Source: Bilophila wadsworthia ATCC 49260 (GTDB lineage Bacteria; Desulfobacterota; Desulfovibrionia; Desulfovibrionales; Desulfovibrionaceae). From it: a DNA stretch of 8,311 nt. The stretch spans positions 1 to 8,311 of the forward strand of contig NZ_JNJP01000117.1 of assembly GCF_000701705.1 (NCBI RefSeq), in the 5' to 3' direction. Shown here piece by piece: positions 5,646 to 8,311 of this stretch. Position 1 is the stretch's first letter, and each line of letters opens with the position of its first letter. A model generated the notes under the pieces. That model was not told where the DNA came from. It was given only the letters and a program-made list of their open reading frames with translations, and ran no database searches. A program made the position numbers and the translations under genes.

Positions 5646-5697
5646 AAACTGGATGATTTCCGGTCTGATGAACACAAGCAACGACAGGAGAATATAT

Positions 5698-5904
5698 ATG
5701 CCCCGCTTCATCCCCACGCGCTCCGGCGCAGGCATTCCCGCCATTCAGGACACGGCAAAGAAGCGTATCGTGGCGACTTTCTTTATTGACAAGGACGCCC
5801 CGGACGCCGCCGAGAATATGCTCAAGGTGTGCTGTGACGCCCTGAACAGCGTAGCTCCGACGGCTCCCACACCGAAGACCGCGCGGGAACGGTGCGGAAA
5901 ATGA
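5698..5904 (+). CDS. Small unknown protein, 68 aa
   Basis: I do not recognise this protein. It is soluble, with a strand RIVATFFID near residue 24, a helix DAAENMLKVCCDALNSV, and a Pro/Thr-rich basic tail ending in CGK. I chose the ATG at 5698 because CAGGAGA lies directly upstream at good spacing. An in-frame ATG at 5653 would add 15 residues but lacks a ribosome binding site. The gap before it (5646-5697) holds a hairpin described separately. The stop overlaps the ATG of the next small gene (ATGA). Confidence 0.68.
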   Translation: MPRFIPTRSGAGIPAIQDTAKKRIVATFFIDKDAPDAAENMLKVCCDALNSVAPTAPTPKTARERCGK

Positions 5905-6005
5905 CGCGCCCGGATATCCGGGCTAATGATGGACGCTGGTATGTGGCCGTCATGCTGTACGGCGGCGTTGAACTTCACCCCATTGACAACCTTGTGAGGT
6001 GCTGA
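5901..6005 (+). CDS. Very small unknown protein, 34 aa
   Basis: This is a 34-residue frame that exactly fills the space between two genes. Its ATG overlaps the upstream stop (ATGA at 5901-5904) and its TGA is followed immediately by the ATG of the gp16 gene. The product reads as a compact strand-rich piece: DGRWYVAVMLYGGVELHPID. I do not recognise it. The exact fit, with coupling at both ends, argues for a real gene, but a frame this short could also exist only to couple translation. Confidence 0.55.
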   Translation: MTRPDIRANDGRWYVAVMLYGGVELHPIDNLVRC

Positions 6006-6398
6006 ATGGAATCCCGCAAATCCCTTATGGCGAAGATACATATCGCCAAGAAAGACCTTGGCCTTGACGACGACACGTACCGCGCCATGCTGCAAAACCT
6101 GACCGGCAAGCGCTCATCGGCGGACTGCACCGACCGCCAGTTGGTTATGCTCGTTGCCTCCCTGCGTAAGCGTGGATGGAAGGACAGCCGCCCGAAGGGG
6201 CCGAAGGTGCGCCCGGAGTTTGAAGCGTTGCTCGGCAAGATCAACGCCCTGCGTCTCGACACCAAAAAGTCATGGGCATACGTCGAATCCATTGCAGAAA
6301 AGATGTATGGCGTGCGCATCCCGTGGCTTGACGGCGAGCAGCTTGGCGGCGTGATTACCGCAATGACCAAGCACCAGCGGGCGCAAGAGAGGGCGTAA
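6006..6398 (+). CDS. gemA: Mu gp16-like protein (GemA family, DUF1018)
   Basis: This is a 130-residue member of the Mu gp16/GemA family (DUF1018). The N-terminal signature is plain: IHIAKKDLGLDDDTYRAML followed by a G-K-x-S-x-A-D-C-T-D-x-Q-L segment (about residues 11-46). The C-terminal part carries KVRPEFEALLGKINALR, a W-x-Y-V-x-S-I-A-x-K-M-Y-G segment, and WLDGEQLGGVITAM. In Mu the gene lies just before mor, as here, and its product has been linked to altered host gene expression and DNA supercoiling; the molecular activity is not firmly known. A GAGGTG site precedes the ATG at 6006, and a second ATG at 6027 (MAKIHIAKK) is a possible alternative. Its stop overlaps the Mor ATG by one base (TAATG). 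Confidence 0.9.
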   Translation: MESRKSLMAKIHIAKKDLGLDDDTYRAMLQNLTGKRSSADCTDRQLVMLVASLRKRGWKDSRPKGPKVRPEFEALLGKINALRLDTKKSWAYVESIAEKMYGVRIPWLDGEQLGGVITAMTKHQRAQERA

Positions 6399-6835
6399 TG
6401 TCTGACGCGCGCCTGCCCCGCAACGCCCGCGACATCATCGATCGCCTTGGTCCCGCCGTGACCCTGCGCCTTATAAGGGCTCTCGGCGGGACGACGATCC
6501 CCGTGCCCATGCGTCTTACGCCCGTTGGCGAAGCCCGTTACAGGAGGCTGTGTGACATGATCGGGGAGGATGCGGCAAAGGCCTTATGCCGGGAATATGC
6601 CGGAACGAATCTTTACATTCCCACGTGCAGACAGGCCGCCGCCGATGAGCGCGATGCAGCCCTTGTCAGGGATCGGGACGCAATGGCCCGCGCGGGACTG
6701 TCTGAGCGTGAGATCGTAACGGGGCTTGCCCTTAAATACCATCTTTCAGACAGGCACGTTTGGCGCGTGTTGCACCGTGTCCCGGAAGAGAAAACTTCTC
6801 TTTTTCCGCTACAACGGCAAGGGCGGCTGTTATGA
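6398..6835 (+). CDS. mor: Mor-family transcription activator
   Basis: This is a 145-residue protein of the Mor/C family, dimeric activators that recruit RNA polymerase to the middle and late promoters of Mu-like phages. The N-terminal part (RDIIDRLGPAVTLRLIRALG, then GTTIPVP) is the dimerisation-type region. A G-x-N-x-YIP segment at residues 69-75 comes before the DNA-binding half. Residues 101-125 (LSEREIVTGLALKYHLSDRH followed by VWRVL) form the helix-turn-helix, with L-A-x-K-Y-x-L-S-x-R-x-V-x-R-V-L matching the family's recognition helix pattern. Length is close to that of Mu Mor (129 residues). It directly follows the gp16 gene, as in Mu. Its likely target lies in the intergenic region starting at 6836. 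No second Mor/C-type gene follows before the lysis genes, so this one activator may control them. Confidence 0.9.
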   Translation: MSDARLPRNARDIIDRLGPAVTLRLIRALGGTTIPVPMRLTPVGEARYRRLCDMIGEDAAKALCREYAGTNLYIPTCRQAAADERDAALVRDRDAMARAGLSEREIVTGLALKYHLSDRHVWRVLHRVPEEKTSLFPLQRQGRLL

Positions 6836-6860
6836 CCGTTCCCCGTCAATTCCACCCACT

Positions 6861-6870
6861 GACATATGTC
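6861..6870. promoter_or_regulatory. Perfect 10-bp palindrome downstream of mor
   Basis: GACATATGTC is a perfect palindrome about 25 bases after the mor stop and 11 bases before a large hairpin. It could be part of an operator or promoter region for the lysis genes. A 10-base palindrome alone is weak evidence, so I call it only as a candidate site. Confidence 0.3.
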
Positions 6871-6880
6871 GGCTTTCGTA

Positions 6881-6935
6881 AATCCCCGGCACTGGTAGCT
6901 TGCCAGTAACCGGGGATTCCTCTTTCTGGAATCCC
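6881..6935 (+). terminator. Intrinsic terminator with an overlapping alternative hairpin
   Basis: AATCCCCGG (6881-6889) pairs perfectly with CCGGGGATT (6910-6918). Inside this, ACTGG (6891-6895) pairs with CCAGT (6903-6907), leaving a TAGCTTG loop. The pyrimidine-rich TTCCTCTTTCT follows, a modest termination tract. This is a good candidate for the end of the early operon after mor. A second perfect inverted repeat, GGGATTCC (6913-6920) with GGAATCCC (6928-6935) around TCTTTCT, shares bases 6913-6918 with the first. The two hairpins therefore exclude each other, as in a switch. As DNA, either repeat could also be an activator binding site. Termination is an inference from structure. Confidence 0.6.
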
Positions 6936-6937
6936 GC

Positions 6938-6953
6938 AAACCATAAGGGGTTT
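6938..6953 (+). promoter_or_regulatory. Ribosome binding site of the holin gene in a small hairpin
   Basis: AAACC (6938-6942) and GGTTT (6949-6953) can pair around a loop that contains most of the AAGGGG ribosome binding site of the gene starting at 6957. Partial masking of the site would lower holin translation. The stem is only five pairs long, so the effect is uncertain. Confidence 0.35.
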
Positions 6954-6956
6954 CAG

Positions 6957-7319
6957 ATGAAGTTCTTTGCAAGACTGCTCAATCCGCGCTTTCAGTTCTT
7001 CTTTTTCGCCGTTCTGGCGCTTTTTGTGACCGGCCTTGTGGCTTTCTGCTCGCCGGAACAGTTCCCGATCGTCCGCTATAAACTCTCGCTCGCCATGCTC
7101 GCCGCCGTGATTGCCGTCTTTTTCGACATGGCGGCGTTCCCTTACGCTTCCCCTGACTCCTACCTTGACGACGACTGGCGGAAAACCCCCGACGCGGATC
7201 GCCCGCATGAGGCGGATTATCCCGTGGCCATGTATTGCCGGACGCTCTTTATTGCGGCGTGCCTGCGCCGTGTGGCTATGGTGGCCGTTTTCGTCCTTGC
7301 CGTTTCCTTGGGGCTGTAG
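6957..7319 (+). CDS. Putative holin of Mu-like phage
   Basis: This 120-residue membrane protein resembles the putative holin family found beside the endolysin in Mu-like phages. Three hydrophobic segments are visible: residues about 12-30 (FQFFFFAVLALFVTGLVAF), 42-60 (KLSLAMLAAVIAVFFDMAA) and 104-119 (RRVAMVAVFVLAVSLGL region). A hydrophilic stretch (DSYLDDDWRKTPDADRPHEA) lies between the last two. The pattern R-Y-K-L-x-L-A-x-L-A-A-V, then F-P-Y-A-x-P-D, then L-R-R-x-x-x-V is characteristic. Holins form lesions in the inner membrane that time lysis. The ATG at 6957 is preceded by AAGGGG; the frame is open further upstream but runs through the hairpin region. The stop is two bases before the start of the lytic transglycosylase, which supports the lysis role. 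Confidence 0.78.
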   Translation: MKFFARLLNPRFQFFFFAVLALFVTGLVAFCSPEQFPIVRYKLSLAMLAAVIAVFFDMAAFPYASPDSYLDDDWRKTPDADRPHEADYPVAMYCRTLFIAACLRRVAMVAVFVLAVSLGL

Positions 7320-7321
7320 CC

Positions 7322-8038
7322 ATGCGCGCCGTCTTGAAACAATGGGGCATGGCCTTTCTGGAATGGCTGCTTACCGGCGTAGCGTTCGGGCTTGGCGTGC
7401 TGCTTGTCGCGGCCCTGTTTTTAAGTATCTGCGCGACGTTCGCGGGCGCGGCACAGGCCGAAACCGTCAACATCCCCCGTGCCGCCTATCAGCACCGGGA
7501 CACGTTGATCCGTGCCTCCCGCGTCGTGTGGGGACTGGACGCGCCGGTGTCCGTTTTCGCTGCGCAAATCCACACCGAGAGTTGGTGGAAAAACAGCACG
7601 GTGTCGAGTGCCGGGGCGCAAGGGTTGGCGCAGTTTATGCCGTCAACCGCGAAATGGCTCCCCACGGTTGCGCCGGAAGTGGGCAAGCCCGCGCCGTTCA
7701 ATCCCGGCTGGTCGCTCCGGGCGTGCGTGACATACGACAAATACTTGTGGGATCGGGTGGCGGCCAAAAACGCGCAAAAGAAGGCGCTGACGCCCTGTGA
7801 TCGTATGGCCTTTGCCTTATCCGCATACAACGGCGGCATGGGCTGGACAAACCGGGATCGCAACCTTGCCGCCAAGCGCGGCCTTGATCCGGATCGCTAT
7901 TTTGGGAGCGTCGAGACGGTCAACGCGGGCCGCCGGGCGTCGGCGAAGCGGGAGAATCAGCGGTATGTTTTCTTCATCTTTGAGCGTCAGGCCGCTTACG
8001 TGAAGGCCGGTTGGGGGCCGGGGGTGCGCTGTGAGTAG
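7322..8038 (+). CDS. Membrane-anchored or secreted lytic transglycosylase (endolysin)
   Basis: This 238-residue protein is a peptidoglycan-cleaving enzyme of the soluble-lytic-transglycosylase (GH23-like) fold. From the ATG at 7322, Glu86 in QIHTESWW is the likely catalytic acid. The family motif AGAQGLAQFMPSTA is at residues 97-110 and SAYNGG at 167-172. The N-terminus has a long hydrophobic stretch (about residues 16-40) ending in AGAAQAET, which suits either a signal peptide cut near AQA or a signal anchor that is later released. Both would let the enzyme reach the periplasm. The frame is open upstream to 7235, but that region is holin coding sequence, and I place the start just after the holin stop. 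The ribosome binding site there is weak (TTGGGGCT), so translation may be coupled to holin. Its role is host lysis together with the neighbouring holin and spanin. Confidence 0.87.
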   Translation: MRAVLKQWGMAFLEWLLTGVAFGLGVLLVAALFLSICATFAGAAQAETVNIPRAAYQHRDTLIRASRVVWGLDAPVSVFAAQIHTESWWKNSTVSSAGAQGLAQFMPSTAKWLPTVAPEVGKPAPFNPGWSLRACVTYDKYLWDRVAAKNAQKKALTPCDRMAFALSAYNGGMGWTNRDRNLAAKRGLDPDRYFGSVETVNAGRRASAKRENQRYVFFIFERQAAYVKAGWGPGVRCE

Positions 8039-8311
8039 CCGTGCCGTCGCGCTCATCGGCGCGGCCCTTCTCGTTGCGGGTATCTGGATCGACCATTTGT
8101 ACAACGAACTTGACTTGCAAAAGGCGCACTATGAGACGCGGATCGCTGTTTTGGCCGAGGAAGTATCGCAAAAAGATAAAGCCCGCGCCGATGCGGTTGC
8201 AGCAGCCGAGCGGGCCGCCCGTGAAAAGCTGGAAAAAGAAACGGCCCGCGTGGCCGCATTGTCCGCCGAGCTTTCAGACGCCCGTCAAAAGCTGGCAAAG
8301 GAGCGTCAAGG
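8031..8311 (+). CDS. Rz-like inner-membrane spanin, 3' truncated by window
   Basis: The frame starts at a GTG (8031) that overlaps the transglycosylase stop by 8 bases and stays open to the window end (93 codons visible). Residues about 4-19 (RAVALIGAALLVAGIW) form one N-terminal membrane helix. A long charged, Ala/Glu/Lys-rich stretch follows (DKARADAVAAAERAAREKLE and onward) that should form a coiled coil in the periplasm. This is the architecture of Rz-type i-spanins, which with an outer-membrane lipoprotein (Rz1) fuse the two membranes in the final step of lysis. An Rz1 partner, often nested in or following Rz, would lie beyond the window. The call rests on architecture and position after holin and endolysin, since spanins are poorly conserved. 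GGGGG tracts upstream may serve as the ribosome binding site. Confidence 0.72.
   Translation, partial: MSSRAVALIGAALLVAGIWIDHLYNELDLQKAHYETRIAVLAEEVSQKDKARADAVAAAERAAREKLEKETARVAALSAELSDARQKLAKERQ

Noticed and set aside
7111..7800. 229-codon + strand frame across the holin and transglycosylase genes
   Set aside because: The translation is Arg/Pro-rich without domain features, and it overlaps two well-supported lysis genes in another frame.
1..8311. CRISPR arrays, tRNA genes, insertion sequences or phage end/attachment sites
   Set aside because: No spaced direct repeats, tRNA-like cloverleaf or terminal inverted repeats were found. The phage ends lie outside this window, since the transposase gene is already cut at the left edge.

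Overview
The window is the early-to-lysis part of a Mu-like (transposable) phage or prophage. It reads entirely on the + strand and is tightly packed: most genes overlap or abut, and there is no gene-free stretch longer than about 125 bases. The order transposase (A), AAA+ target-selection ATPase (B), small DNA-binding proteins, DUF3164, small unknown genes, DUF2786, gp16/GemA, Mor and lysis genes is the standard Mu-family layout. High GC, a stand-alone fragment resembling the anaerobic ribonucleotide reductase C-terminus, and the DUF3164/DUF2786/gp16/Mor set suggest a Desulfovibrio-like anaerobic deltaproteobacterial host. That host call is an inference from overall resemblance.

Layout. 2-673 is the C-terminal end of the MuA-type transposase. 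655-1410 is the MuB-type ATPase. 1411-2269 holds two helix-turn-helix-type proteins. 2259-2480 is a small unknown and 2492-3109 is DUF3164. 3122-4046 carries four small unknown genes, the last of them clearly AT-richer. 4047-4155 is non-coding. 4156-4938 holds two small unknowns and a 59-residue NrdD-tail-like protein. 4962-5645 is a DUF2786 protein, followed by two small unknowns (68 and 34 residues). 6006-6398 is gp16/GemA and 6398-6835 is the Mor-family activator. 6836-6956 is an intergenic region with strong inverted repeats. 6957-8311 is a lysis cassette of holin, membrane-anchored lytic transglycosylase and Rz-like inner-membrane spanin, the last cut by the window end.

The most notable object is at 4047-4106, directly after a stop codon. 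It is a convincing type II hammerhead ribozyme: GAAA, an 8-bp perfect stem III closed by the required A-U pair, a GUC cleavage triplet (predicted cut after 4075), a stem I hairpin, then CUGAUGA flush against stem I, with a short open stem II. It would cut the polycistronic early transcript between two small genes.

How the parts work together: A and B carry out replicative transposition, and the early operon runs through many accessory genes to gp16 and Mor. Mor is expected to switch on expression beyond the 6836-6956 region. Here the next genes are already the lysis genes, and no separate C activator lies between Mor and lysis as it does in Mu.
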